Of a stretch of 64,000 bases of DNA, positions 28,001-35,532 are shown in pieces. The DNA comes from an uncultured Odoribacter sp. (GTDB taxonomy: Bacteria > Bacteroidota > Bacteroidia > Bacteroidales > Marinifilaceae). Each line of letters opens with the position of its first letter. Within the stretch, counting starts at the first letter, position 1. Location of the stretch: the NCBI GenBank assembly GCA_910588375.1, contig CAJUQA010000004.1, positions 132,079 through 196,078 on the forward strand, given 5' to 3'. The notes under the pieces were generated by a model, which worked only from the letters and a program-made list of their open reading frames with translations, did no database searches and was not told where the DNA came from. Position numbers and translations under genes: made by a program.

Positions 28001-28868
28001 TCAAATGTCCTTGGTAGAAACCGAACTTGGGCAGCAATACCGGATGTCCGGTAAGTTGGTAAAAATCATTCAGAAGGGCGACGGCATCGGGACTGACCAT
28101 GAAGAAAACGTCCAGATAATCCGTGTCATGGGAAAGCCTTACCAATCTTTTATCTTTGGCACCGAAATCGTATTTCCCTTTTTTAAATGTGTACCATATC
28201 ATGCCGTAGCCGTTTGTCGACCAATAAAACGGCGTAGGAGAAGCGACTCCTCCGTCGGTCCAGCTGTTTTGGTTTTCGATGGAAATAGCTTTCCCCTTGT
28301 GTGAGAATCTTCCGTTTTGAACACCTCCTCCGTAGAAATATTCCTGCGGGTTCTCTTTCAATGTCATCGTCACCTTTTTCTTTTCGAATTGCAACGGTTC
28401 CACCTCTTCGAATATCACGGAATTATCGGAGGCATTCATCACCTGAAATAAAGAAGTGGTTTTGTCGAATTGAATTTTTATCCGGGGAGTAGCGATGCGG
28501 ATTACTCCGTTTTCATCCGTTACGTCCAATTGGGCAAGCGGCCTTCTGGGATTCTCCACTAAAATCTTTGCTTCCGGTTCGGCTTGCGGATCCCGGAGGA
28601 TGCCTCCGTTTTTGTCTTGGAACATCCTGAAAATATTTTCTCCGTAGAAATCAAGAGTCATTCTTTGATTGTCGGAGAATATGATTTCGACCGTACTGGG
28701 GTTGATTTTCCGGGCTCCCGTAATGGAGAGCGTTTGTTGTTCGGATACTGTTTCCTTTTCTGTTGCAGGGCAGCTTTGTGATGAAAAGCAAGGATTCATC
28801 ATAAATAAGGCGGCACCCAACAAAACCGTTTTTTTAAGCGTATGTTTACACACGGAACTCTTTGTCAT
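25002..28868 (-). CDS. large modular GH31 glycoside hydrolase with FN3, F5/8C, dockerin and cohesin-like modules
   Basis: 1288 residues. Order: signal peptide (about 1-30), GH31 N-terminal beta domain, GH31 barrel (about 270-640), DUF5110-like beta domains (about 700-850), FN3 (about 870-960), an F5/8 type C domain (about 970-1090), dockerin-type EF repeats (about 1095-1157; GDINNDRLIDMNDF and GDVNRNGLIDAYDI) and a C-terminal cohesin-like beta domain (about 1160-1288). The likely nucleophile is Asp428 in LKTDVAWVG and the likely acid/base Asp480 in WSGDQTGG. The TDVAWVG motif and the 52-residue spacing resemble, from memory, GH31 alpha-N-acetylgalactosaminidases rather than alpha-glucosidases. 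The substrate is therefore uncertain, with mucin-type O-glycans a candidate. No SusCD pair adjoins; a TonB-type receptor is divergent. Confidence 0.9.
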   Translation of the reverse strand: MTKSSVCKHTLKKTVLLGAALFMMNPCFSSQSCPATEKETVSEQQTLSITGARKINPSTVEIIFSDNQRMTLDFYGENIFRMFQDKNGGILRDPQAEPEAKILVENPRRPLAQLDVTDENGVIRIATPRIKIQFDKTTSLFQVMNASDNSVIFEEVEPLQFEKKKVTMTLKENPQEYFYGGGVQNGRFSHKGKAISIENQNSWTDGGVASPTPFYWSTNGYGMIWYTFKKGKYDFGAKDKRLVRLSHDTDYLDVFFMVSPDAVALLNDFYQLTGHPVLLPKFGFYQGHLNAYNRDYWKEDEKGILFEDGKRYKESQKDNGGIKESLNGEKDNYQFSARAVIDRYKNHDMPLGWLLPNDGYGAGYGQTGTLDSNIQNLKELGDYARKNGVEIGLWTQSDLHPKPEISALLQRDIVKEVRDAGVRVLKTDVAWVGAGYSFGLNGVADVGHIMPYYGNDSRPFIISLDGWAGTQRYAGIWSGDQTGGVWEYIRFHIPTYIGSGLSGQPNITSDMDGIFGGKKPVINIRDFQWKTFTPMQLNMDGWGANEKYPHALGEPATSINRWYLKLKSELMPYAYSIAHEAVQGMPMIRAMFLEYPNPYTLGKATQYQFMYGPYFIVAPIYQDTKSDEQGNDIRNGIYLPEGSWVDYFTGELYEGNRIVNNFESPLWKLPVFVKNGAIIPMTHPNNNVSEINKSTRVYEVYPYRYSSFTEYDDDGISEAYRQGKGMTTLIESQVNDKNKVTLTVHPAQGDFDGAVKNKTTEFRVNVTEKPKKLTAKIGDVKVKLTEVTTKDALEKGENVYFYDAAPNLNKFATAGSEFAKQTITKNPQLIVKLAATDITANPVVLQIEGFRFTPVDKYRQSTGSLTAPQVVITEENTQAYTLRPTWEKVANADFYEIAFNGMLYSTIKDTELLFEDLSAETPYSFQIRAVNKEGYSDWAEFKATTKANPLEFALPEILSETTAENQGGQEVDNLFDYDESSMWHTRWGANAIPFNLTMDLRTINQLDKFHYLPRTDGGNGTILQGSVYYSMDKENWLEAGNFEWERNGEVKIFHFTGQPTARYVKINVTKGVGNYGSGRELYVFKVAGTESYRPGDINNDRLIDMNDFTSYMNYTGLRHGDADFEGYVSNGDVNRNGLIDAYDISVVATQLRGGVEKEKTPQVEGTLQLSTPKQNYKRDEIIEVRVKGLNLRSVNALSFALPYNQQDYEFIGVEPLNMNALENLTNDRLHTNGTKALYPTFVNIGEKKTLEGDADLFVLKFKAKNALKFNLKIQDGLLVDKHLNTRKF

Positions 28869-29082
28869 ATTGCAATAAATTTGGTTATATGGATGAAACT
28901 AATTTGCACTTCTTTAGGATACGAAGTGTACAAATGTATCAATATTAATTGAAAATCGGCAATTTGTGTGACGGCTAAAATTTTGTTGAAAAATAAAATG
29001 AAATATCAATAAACCTTTTGGTGTCGGAGTTGTCAATGGGGTATTGAATCAGAATAGATATTAAAGTATAGACAGAAAGGGT

Positions 29083-31563
29083 ATGAAAGTTTTTTTTATT
29101 AGTATTTTGTGGGCAATATTGTTATTGCCGGCCGAGTTATGGGCCAATGGTAACGGGGTGGTTAAAGGAAAGGTTACGGATGCCAAAACAGGTGATGTGA
29201 TGGAATTTGTGAATGTCGGGGTACGTAAAAAAGATTCTCCGACTCCTTTGACGGGGACGATAACAGACCAGGCGGGAAGTTTCCGGATAACGAATCTGGC
29301 CAATGGAAACTATGTCCTGGTGGTGTCTTTTATCGGATATACTTCTCTGGAAAAAGAATTTACGATTACGGAGCAGAAAAGTGAGGTAAATTTTCCGGTC
29401 TTGGCATTGAAAGAAGATAGCCAGATGCTGGATGAGGTAAAGGTGACGGGACAGCGTTCCCAGATGAAATTCGAGATAGACAAGAAAGTCTTCAACGTAG
29501 ACCAGAATATTTCTTCCACCGGAGGGTCTGCCAGTGATGTCTTGAGCAACATTCCTTCCGTAGAGGTGGATAATGACGGGGAAGTCTCTTTGCGGGGGAG
29601 TTCCAGCGTGACGGTATGGATTAACGGGAAGGCTTCCGGATTGTCTGCCGACAACCGGGCTCAGATTCTGGAACAATTGCCGGCGGAGAGTATCGAGAAG
29701 ATAGAAGTGATAACCAACCCTTCGGCAAAATACAGCCCGGAGGGTACTTCCGGAATCATTAACATTGTATTGAAACAGGACCGGAAAGCCGGATATTACG
29801 GTAGTGTGCAGGCAGGAATCGACACCCGTGGCGGATGGAATGCCAGCGGAAGTATAAATTACAATACCGGGAAACTGGATGCGTACGCCAGTTTGGGATA
29901 CCGTCGAAGAGTATCGGATGGTGGAGGCATATCGAAAAGAAACAATCTGAATGAAAAAGGAGAGCCTGTTTCTTTTTTGAATCAGCATTCGGACAACGAC
30001 GGGCATGGAGGACCCATATTTGCGCGTGCCGGATTTACCTATCATATGACCAAGAAAGACCATCTTACTTTGGGAGGTTTCGGTATGTTCGGGGACCGCT
30101 ATCAGAAGAATAAGATATTTTATGAAAGCAACGTGCCGGGCTCTTTTATCGAGAGCAGCCGTATTTCGGAATCTGATAACGACATGAATGGCGGAAATGT
30201 CGAGTTGGGCTACAAACACGATTTCAGCGAAAAGAGCAATCTGGATATAACCGTTTCCTGGAACAAGTGGAATATGGATGGAAAGAGCATTTATGAGCAG
30301 TATTCTTTGTTTGCAGACAGCGTGAGGTCTTTTTCTTATCAACGCCAGGAAAGTGATATCCGTTCCCATGATTGGGAAGTGCAGGCTGATTATGTCAATG
30401 AATTCAATAAAACGAGCAAATTGGAAGCCGGCTATAAAGGAACCTTTTCGCGTCAGAACAGTCCGGTGGAGACGGCTTCCGGAGCGACGGCAGAAGAAGC
30501 CAAACCGGATCCTTTGCTGTATAACCGTTTTTTGTATGACCAGGACATTCATGCGGCGTATGCCACCTATTCCGGCCGGATTGAAAAATTCGGATTCCAG
30601 GTGGGGTTGCGCGGGGAATATTCGCGGGTAAATACAAAATCGCTTGGCTACGGGCAGTCGGAGGGAGATAAACCTTGGTATAAAGATGATTATTTCAGTC
30701 TTTTCCCCAGTGCGTTTTTATCTTACGAACTGCCTGCGGGGCATGAAATCCAGTTGAATTATACGCGCCGTATTTCCCGTCCCTGGGGAGGACAGCTTAA
30801 TCCTTTCATGAACATTACGGACTCAACGAACATTTCTTTCGGTAATCCCTATTTGACTCCTCAATATTCCAACTCACTGGAATTGAACTACATCAAAAAT
30901 TGGGACAATCACACGGTGTCAGTTTCCTTGTATTACCGGAATACGGATGATGTCATCCAGCGAATCAGCTACATAGAAGACCAGGTGATGAAAAGTACCT
31001 TTGAAAATGTGGCTAAAACCCAGTCGGCCGGAGCGGAATTTGTGGTAAAGAATAACTTTGCCCGGATTTTGGATTTGACGACAACGGTCAACCTGTATTA
31101 CAGTAAATTGGACGGTTTCTCTTATTTGCCTGAGGGGGCGGAAAAACCGGTGACCGGAGAAAGCAATGAAGACTTTTCGTGGAATGCCCGTATGATAGCC
31201 AATGTAGCTTTGCCTGCTTCTTTTTCTTTACAATTGACGGGCAATTACAATTCCCGCCAGTTGATAGCCCAGGGACACCGGAAATCCAGTTATTCCTTGG
31301 ATGCCGGTTTGCGTAAATCTTTCCTGGACAAGAAAATCAGTGTCAGTGTGAACGGTCGGGATCTTTTGAATTCTCGGAAATGGAAAACAGAGACTTCCGG
31401 TACGGGATTTGCCCAATATGCGGAAAACTGGCGTACGGGACGTACTGTTCGTTTTACGTTGACTTACAGTTTCGGAAACATGAAGATGGGACGTAAAGGC
31501 CAGCGGCAGCAGCCCGCTCAATCCGAAAGCAGCAGAATGAACCAGATGGAGGAGGAGTTTTAA
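29083..31563 (+). CDS. TonB-dependent receptor-like outer-membrane protein without SusD partner
   Basis: 826 residues. Signal peptide (about 1-21, ending LWANG), CarboxypepD_reg-like domain (about 25-110; GVVKGKVTDAKTGDVMEFVNV), a plug domain (about 115-220; SDVLSNIPSVEVDNDGEVSLRG) and a beta-barrel of the outer-membrane OMP_b-brl_3 type ending in an acidic tail. It lacks the SusC-type length (about 1000) and has no SusD next to it. Transport of iron complexes, peptides or another small ligand is possible; the ligand is unknown. It is divergent from the GH31 gene across a 214-base gap. ResB and CcsA follow 51 bases downstream and may be co-transcribed, which would hint at heme or iron. Confidence 0.87.
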   Translation: MKVFFISILWAILLLPAELWANGNGVVKGKVTDAKTGDVMEFVNVGVRKKDSPTPLTGTITDQAGSFRITNLANGNYVLVVSFIGYTSLEKEFTITEQKSEVNFPVLALKEDSQMLDEVKVTGQRSQMKFEIDKKVFNVDQNISSTGGSASDVLSNIPSVEVDNDGEVSLRGSSSVTVWINGKASGLSADNRAQILEQLPAESIEKIEVITNPSAKYSPEGTSGIINIVLKQDRKAGYYGSVQAGIDTRGGWNASGSINYNTGKLDAYASLGYRRRVSDGGGISKRNNLNEKGEPVSFLNQHSDNDGHGGPIFARAGFTYHMTKKDHLTLGGFGMFGDRYQKNKIFYESNVPGSFIESSRISESDNDMNGGNVELGYKHDFSEKSNLDITVSWNKWNMDGKSIYEQYSLFADSVRSFSYQRQESDIRSHDWEVQADYVNEFNKTSKLEAGYKGTFSRQNSPVETASGATAEEAKPDPLLYNRFLYDQDIHAAYATYSGRIEKFGFQVGLRGEYSRVNTKSLGYGQSEGDKPWYKDDYFSLFPSAFLSYELPAGHEIQLNYTRRISRPWGGQLNPFMNITDSTNISFGNPYLTPQYSNSLELNYIKNWDNHTVSVSLYYRNTDDVIQRISYIEDQVMKSTFENVAKTQSAGAEFVVKNNFARILDLTTTVNLYYSKLDGFSYLPEGAEKPVTGESNEDFSWNARMIANVALPASFSLQLTGNYNSRQLIAQGHRKSSYSLDAGLRKSFLDKKISVSVNGRDLLNSRKWKTETSGTGFAQYAENWRTGRTVRFTLTYSFGNMKMGRKGQRQQPAQSESSRMNQMEEEF

Positions 31564-31614
31564 GGAGGATAAATGGTAAATATTTTATAGCTTTGGTGCC
31601 GATAAAGGGCTCCT

Positions 31615-32418
31615 ATGGCTGACTGGTTTTATTGTGACGAATGGTCCGGATTCGGATTCCCGCTCAATCTGTGGGCGGGAATCCTGGTATTGGCGGGTTG
31701 TATTCTTTTCTCTTTTTTCTGTAAGGATAAACATTGGATGAAGAGGGTGACGGGGGGCGGTTTCACTCTGGTGTGGATGGCGGTGCTTGTGCTGTTTTTA
31801 ATAGCGGAGGGCATCGGGAGGTGGCAGCTCTATCATAGTTGGGCTTTTGTCCTGCTTTGGTTTGTATTTCTGTTTCATTTGGGAATGGTGATACTCCGGC
31901 GCATCCGGGTGTGGAACCGGCGGAATGCCCTGTTTTTTCTGAACCATACTGGGATATGGCTTGTTGTGGCGGCTTCCCTGCTGGGGGCTCCCGATGTGAA
32001 GCGGGTAAACATGGCGCTTTCTTTGGAGCAGGCGGAGAACAGGGCTGTTGATGAAAACGGATACGTACATACCCTGCCTTTTCGCGTTACAATCCGGAAA
32101 TTTCAGGTGGAGTATCACCAAGATGACCGGAATATGCCTAAAAGCGTCCGGGCAGAATTATTCTTACAGAGTCCGGATGAGAAAAAACAGGTATCTGTAG
32201 AAGTAAATAAACCGGTCAACTTTGAGGGATATGCCATTTATTTAGAGGGGTACGACCGGCCACAGGGGAGTGTTTCGGAGTATGTGACCCTACAACTGGT
32301 CAGAGACCCGTGGGGGAGTATCGTGTATGGGGGAATACTCATGATGGCGGTGGGGAGTGTGGGATTAATTGTGTATGGACCGGTGAAAAGAAAAGGAAAT
32401 GAGCTTGGATTGGAATGA
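31615..32418 (+). CDS. resB: cytochrome c biogenesis protein ResB-like
   Basis: 267 residues with four predicted membrane spans: three near the N-terminus (about 17-35, 44-64 and 70-92, with a fourth helix near 106-122) and one near the C-terminus (about 235-255). A periplasmic domain lies between them (FRVTIRKFQVEYHQDDRNMPKS, NKPVNFEGYAIYLEGYDRPQG). This is the short ResB/Ccs1 form that works with CcsA in system II to carry heme to apocytochrome c. The stop overlaps the start of ccsA by 20 bases, showing translational coupling. Confidence 0.83.
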   Translation: MADWFYCDEWSGFGFPLNLWAGILVLAGCILFSFFCKDKHWMKRVTGGGFTLVWMAVLVLFLIAEGIGRWQLYHSWAFVLLWFVFLFHLGMVILRRIRVWNRRNALFFLNHTGIWLVVAASLLGAPDVKRVNMALSLEQAENRAVDENGYVHTLPFRVTIRKFQVEYHQDDRNMPKSVRAELFLQSPDEKKQVSVEVNKPVNFEGYAIYLEGYDRPQGSVSEYVTLQLVRDPWGSIVYGGILMMAVGSVGLIVYGPVKRKGNELGLE

Positions 32419-33181
32419 TTTTGTATGGTTTGGCGGAGGAGCGTTGCTTCTCTGGGGACTGGGGGCTTTTCTGGCTTACAGGCCGGCGAGGTATAAATGG
32501 GCTGTCGGTTTTTCATTGGCGGGTCTTCTCTTGTTCGCCACTTTCATTGCCGGTTTATGGCTCTTCCTGGAGCGTCCACCAATGCGTACAGTAGGGGAAA
32601 TTCGTTTGCTTTATTCCGGGTGTGTGGTTCTGGCTGGGGTGGGAGTCTACCTGAAGTGGCGATATGCCTGGATATTGTCTTTCAGTACGTTGTTGGCCGC
32701 CGTATTTGTTGCGATAAACATTTGTAAACCGGAAATACACGATAAAACTTTGGTGCCGGCCTTGCAAAGTGTGTGGTTCGTACCGCATGTGATGGCCTAT
32801 ATGTTTGCCTATGGGATTCTGGGGTGTGCTTTTTTGCTGGCATTGTATGCCGCACGACGAAAAGAACGGCAGGAGGAAATAGGACTTACAGCCGATACGC
32901 TGGTATATATCGGTACGGGTTTTCTGACTCTCGGTATGTTGTGCGGGGCTGTATGGGCCAAGGAGGCCTGGGGACATTACTGGGGATGGGATCCCAAAGA
33001 GACATGGGCGGCAGTCACGTGGTTTGCCTATCTTGCTTATATACACCTGCGCTACAGCAATCCTCAACGGGTGGGAGCGGCACGGGCGACGATGACCGCG
33101 GCTTTTCTCTTTTTGCAGATATGCTGGTATGGCGTGAACTACTTGCCTGCCGCTGCGGGAAGCCTGCATACATATCAATAA
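32399..33181 (+). CDS. ccsA: cytochrome c biogenesis protein CcsA/ResC
   Basis: 260 residues, polytopic membrane protein with about eight spans. The heme-handling WWD motif is present as WGHYWGWDPKETWA (about 197-210), with conserved His residues in VWFVPHVMAYM and near the C-terminus in AAGSLHTYQ. It joins heme to cytochromes c together with ResB in the inner membrane. It overlaps resB by 20 bases. No cytochrome gene lies in the window; nrfHA-type genes elsewhere are a likely client. Confidence 0.88.
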   Translation: MSLDWNDFVWFGGGALLLWGLGAFLAYRPARYKWAVGFSLAGLLLFATFIAGLWLFLERPPMRTVGEIRLLYSGCVVLAGVGVYLKWRYAWILSFSTLLAAVFVAINICKPEIHDKTLVPALQSVWFVPHVMAYMFAYGILGCAFLLALYAARRKERQEEIGLTADTLVYIGTGFLTLGMLCGAVWAKEAWGHYWGWDPKETWAAVTWFAYLAYIHLRYSNPQRVGAARATMTAAFLFLQICWYGVNYLPAAAGSLHTYQ

Positions 33182-33196
33182 AAATAAAACCGGAAT

Positions 33197-33778
33197 ATGG
33201 AGCTTTTGACTGAATTACATCCTTTGGAACCTTTTTTCCCCGCGGGGGCAAAATTACTGATGTTGGGAAGTTTTCCACCGCAGAAAAACCGGTGGTCGAT
33301 GGATTTTTACTATCCGAATTTGCAGAACGACATGTGGCGGATTATAGGGCTTATCTTTTACGGTAATAAAGATTACTTTCTGCTGGAGACGGGAAAAGCG
33401 TTTTGCAAAGACCGCATCTGCCGTTTTCTGGAAGAAAAGGGCATCGCCCTTTCGGATGCTGCCGGAGAGGTAATCCGGCAGAAAGGGAATGCGTCTGATA
33501 AATTCCTGGAGGTCGTGACACCCATAGACATACAAAAAGCTTTGCAACAGCTTCCCGCTTGCCGGGCTATTGTCACGACAGGACAAAAAGCCACCGATAC
33601 TTTGCTGGAACTGCTTCCGGCGGAGGAGCCGAAAGTGGGCGGTTACTGCGAATTCGACTACTCCGGTCGCCGGATGAGATTATACCGCATGCCTTCTTCT
33701 TCGCGGGCGTATCCGAAACCTTTGCACGAAAAAGCCGCTGTTTATGAACAGATGTTCCGGGAACTGGGGCTGTTGTAG
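33197..33778 (+). CDS. uracil-DNA glycosylase-fold protein
   Basis: 193 residues. Motif 1-like KLLMLGSFPPQKNRW (about 20-34) and the C-terminal motif RMPSSSRAYP (about 169-178) match the UDG superfamily near the Mug/TDG branch. It probably removes damaged or deaminated bases from DNA. The canonical uracil-DNA glycosylase Asp of motif 1 is replaced (GSFPP), so base specificity and even activity are open. It follows ccsA by 15 bases in the same direction, without an obvious functional link. Confidence 0.75.
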   Translation: MELLTELHPLEPFFPAGAKLLMLGSFPPQKNRWSMDFYYPNLQNDMWRIIGLIFYGNKDYFLLETGKAFCKDRICRFLEEKGIALSDAAGEVIRQKGNASDKFLEVVTPIDIQKALQQLPACRAIVTTGQKATDTLLELLPAEEPKVGGYCEFDYSGRRMRLYRMPSSSRAYPKPLHEKAAVYEQMFRELGLL

Positions 33779-33853
33779 AGCGACAGTCGGGCGGGGTGTT
33801 GCTGCAATGACGTTTGTTTCCTGAAAGTATAGCAGTGGACAGTAAAACCGGTA

Positions 33854-34504
33854 TTATTTTACCAAACCGAGGATTTCCTGCGGGTGGCTGACAATGTGGT
33901 CGGCACCGTTTGCTTCCAGTTCCGTACGGGGACGGAATCCCCAGGTCACACCGACAGATTCGATGCCGCTGTTCCTGGCTGTGTTCATATCAATGGACGA
34001 ATCCCCGACATACAATGTGTCTTCTTTTCCTGCATTCGTCATACTTAAAATTTCGTTGACGATGGCCGGATCGGGCTTGGTGGGGCGGTCTTCCCGTTGT
34101 CCCAAAACCACGTCAAATGTCCCGTTTTCAAAATAAAAACGGATCAGGTCGCGGGTCGCTTCGTGAAACTTGTTGGAGGCTACGGCCAACATGATGCCTT
34201 GGTGGTGGAGCTGATTCAGCAAATCGCATATTCCCGGGTAAGGTTGTGTCAGTTCCGTTTTGTGGGCTTGGTAATAAGAAACAAATTCAGCCTTCACCTG
34301 TGCGATTTGTCCTTCACATCTTGCATCGGGAGGCAGTGCCCTTTCGATGAGCTTGCTGATGCCGTCTCCCGTGAAATAGCGGTAAGCTTCACGTTCATGT
34401 TCCTCGTATCCGAACTGTTTTAACGCATGGTTCGTGCTGGCGGCGATGTCACCCAATGTATCTAACAATGTCCCGTCCAGGTCAAATATGACTAACTTTT
34501 TCAT
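33854..34504 (-). CDS. HAD phosphatase, phosphoglycolate phosphatase-like
   Basis: 216 residues. Motif I FDLDGTLLDT (8-17) has the nucleophile Asp8 and Asp10; a Ser/Thr motif II lies in LAVASNKF; the Lys is in the RPTKPDP segment; motif IV is YVGDSSIDMNTA. It has the helical cap of the Gph/PGP type. The likely substrate is phosphoglycolate or a related phosphoester. It is a single gene on the minus strand with its own promoter and convergent to the UDG-fold gene. Confidence 0.85.
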   Translation of the reverse strand: MKKLVIFDLDGTLLDTLGDIAASTNHALKQFGYEEHEREAYRYFTGDGISKLIERALPPDARCEGQIAQVKAEFVSYYQAHKTELTQPYPGICDLLNQLHHQGIMLAVASNKFHEATRDLIRFYFENGTFDVVLGQREDRPTKPDPAIVNEILSMTNAGKEDTLYVGDSSIDMNTARNSGIESVGVTWGFRPRTELEANGADHIVSHPQEILGLVK

Positions 34505-34519
34505 CCTGTTGATTTTTTA

Positions 34520-34551
34520 CAAAGATAATGCAAGCCGGAGGCAAAATCAAC
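34520..34551 (-). promoter_or_regulatory. promoter of the HAD phosphatase gene
   Basis: On the minus strand TATCTTTG at 34520-34527 is an exact -7 box, with GTTG 20 bases upstream as a partial -33 box. It is 16 bases before the start codon, so the leader is very short. Confidence 0.6.
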
Positions 34552-34638
34552 TTTTTGCCATCCGTTGCCGTTTTTATACGTTCTTGCAGCCGGAAAGGTC
34601 GGAAAAACAAAGGGATTTGATATTTTATTCCCGAAAAC

Positions 34639-34669
34639 TTTGTTTTTTTACAAAACTGCCCTATCTTTG
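34639..34669 (+). promoter_or_regulatory. consensus promoter of the tRNA-Tyr/tRNA-Gly pair
   Basis: TTTG (34639-34642), exactly 19 bases, then TATCTTTG (34662-34669), a perfect match to the Bacteroidota consensus and 35 bases before the tRNA-Tyr gene. Confidence 0.88.
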
Positions 34670-34703
34670 CAACGCGAAAAAAGACAGACGTTCTTTAGAT
34701 GCC

Positions 34704-34786
34704 GGGGAGATACCAAAGCGGCCAACTGGGGCAGACTGTAACTCTGCTGACTTATGTCTTCGTAGGTTCGAATCCTGCTCTCCCCA
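34704..34786 (+). tRNA. trnY: tRNA-Tyr (GTA anticodon)
   Basis: An 83-base class II tRNA. Acceptor GGGGAGA pairs with TCTCCCC, anticodon stem GCAGA with TCTGC, anticodon GTA at 34738-34740, a long variable arm, a T-arm with GGTTCGAATCC and discriminator A. Confidence 0.95.
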
Positions 34787-34796
34787 CCCAACTAAT

Positions 34797-34869
34797 GCGG
34801 AAATAGCTCAGTCGATAGAGCACTAGCCTTCCAAGCTGGGGGTCGCGGGTTTGAGTCCCGTTTTCCGCT
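34797..34869 (+). tRNA. trnG: tRNA-Gly (TCC anticodon)
   Basis: A 73-base cloverleaf. Acceptor GCGGAAA pairs with TTTCCGC, anticodon loop CTTCCAA gives TCC, and the T-arm is GCGGGTTTGAGTCCCG. It is 10 bases after tRNA-Tyr and is closed by a terminator, so both come from one transcript. Confidence 0.95.
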
Positions 34870-34877
34870 CTCTGAAT

Positions 34878-34910
34878 GAGGCAGTTACGAAAGTGACTGC
34901 CTCTTTTCTT
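34878..34910 (+). terminator. terminator after the tRNA pair
   Basis: GAGGCAGTTAC and GTGACTGCCTC form an 11-bp stem (one G-U) with a GAAA loop, followed by TTTTCTT. Confidence 0.9.
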
Positions 34911-35008
34911 TTCTCTGTTTTTGTGGTGTTCGGCGGGGCAATGTCAACCGGGAGGCCTATCAAATTTTTAACAGGTCTGTCGGCATTACATGATATATAA
35001 AAAGTCCC

Positions 35009-35016
35009 TATCTTTG
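35009..35016 (+). promoter_or_regulatory. -7 promoter box before the regulator remnant
   Basis: TATCTTTG is an exact -7 box. The -33 region 19 bases upstream reads TTAC, so it is incomplete. It probably drove the lost AraC regulator and may now drive the monooxygenase gene. Confidence 0.5.
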
Positions 35017-35036
35017 TTCTCTGATAGGAGGTAATT

Positions 35037-35155
35037 ATGGAATAACTGACATATTGGACTTTTTGGAAAAAAACTATAAAAGCGAACTTTCCATGCAGGA
35101 AATTGCTTACTATACAGGTCGGTCGTTAGCCACGACAATCGTACTGCATATATAA
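35037..35155 (+). pseudogene. remnant of an AraC-family transcription regulator
   Basis: From 35048 to 35155 one frame reads DILDFLEKNYKSELSMQEIA then YYTGRSLATT before a stop. This matches the first helix-turn-helix of AraC regulators (LSMQEIA..TGRSLATF). A GATAGGAGG followed by ATG (35037) stands in front, but that frame stops after two codons (ATG GAA TAA), and the second HTH is missing. This looks like a gene eroded by deletion and frameshift. It lies in an otherwise empty stretch between the tRNA terminator and the monooxygenase gene. Confidence 0.6.
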
Positions 35156-35181
35156 AATCAAATAATTAAATATTGAATGAT

Positions 35182-35457
35182 ATGTTAAGATTGAATTGTT
35201 TTATCCAAGTATCCGGTGAACATCGCCCGGAAGTGATTGCAGCTGCAAAGCGTCTCACAGAGGCTTCCTTGAAACAGGACGGTTGTGTGGCTTATGACAT
35301 TTTCGAAAGTGCCACACGTCCTGAAGTGCTTATGATTTGCGAAACATGGCGTGACCAGAGCGCCCTTGACGCCCACAGTGCCTCGGACGTATTCGTGACT
35401 GAAGTAGGAAAAATGCGCTCATTGGCGGAGATGAAGTTGGAGACTTTCGAATTTTAG
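35182..35457 (+). CDS. small antibiotic-biosynthesis-monooxygenase (ABM) family protein
   Basis: 91 residues from ATG 35182, which is preferred over the in-frame TTG at 35173. The ferredoxin-like ABM pattern is clear: LNCFIQVSGEHRPEVIAAA, then LTEASLKQDGCVAYDIFES and ICETWRDQSALDAHSASDVF. Relatives act as quinol monooxygenases or heme-related enzymes, often as dimers, without a cofactor. Length is typical. The AraC remnant just upstream may once have controlled it. Confidence 0.85.
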   Translation: MLRLNCFIQVSGEHRPEVIAAAKRLTEASLKQDGCVAYDIFESATRPEVLMICETWRDQSALDAHSASDVFVTEVGKMRSLAEMKLETFEF

Positions 35458-35532
35458 TAATAATCTTTCGTTGGTTATCCGTTTATAACGAATATACGGT
35501 GTTTGATACCGCGAACGACAATCGTCACACCT

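Noticed and set aside
27828..28304. long plus-strand frames across the GH31 gene
   Set aside because: They are mirror frames of a 1288-residue minus-strand protein with intact catalytic motifs.
29137..30552. 471-codon open frame on the minus strand
   Set aside because: It is antisense to the TonB receptor, whose plug and barrel motifs are clear; the mirror frame shows no known pattern.
31561..31590. five-codon frame (MVNIL) behind AAGGAGG after the TonB receptor
   Set aside because: It is too short to support as a gene; it may only keep ribosomes moving toward resB.
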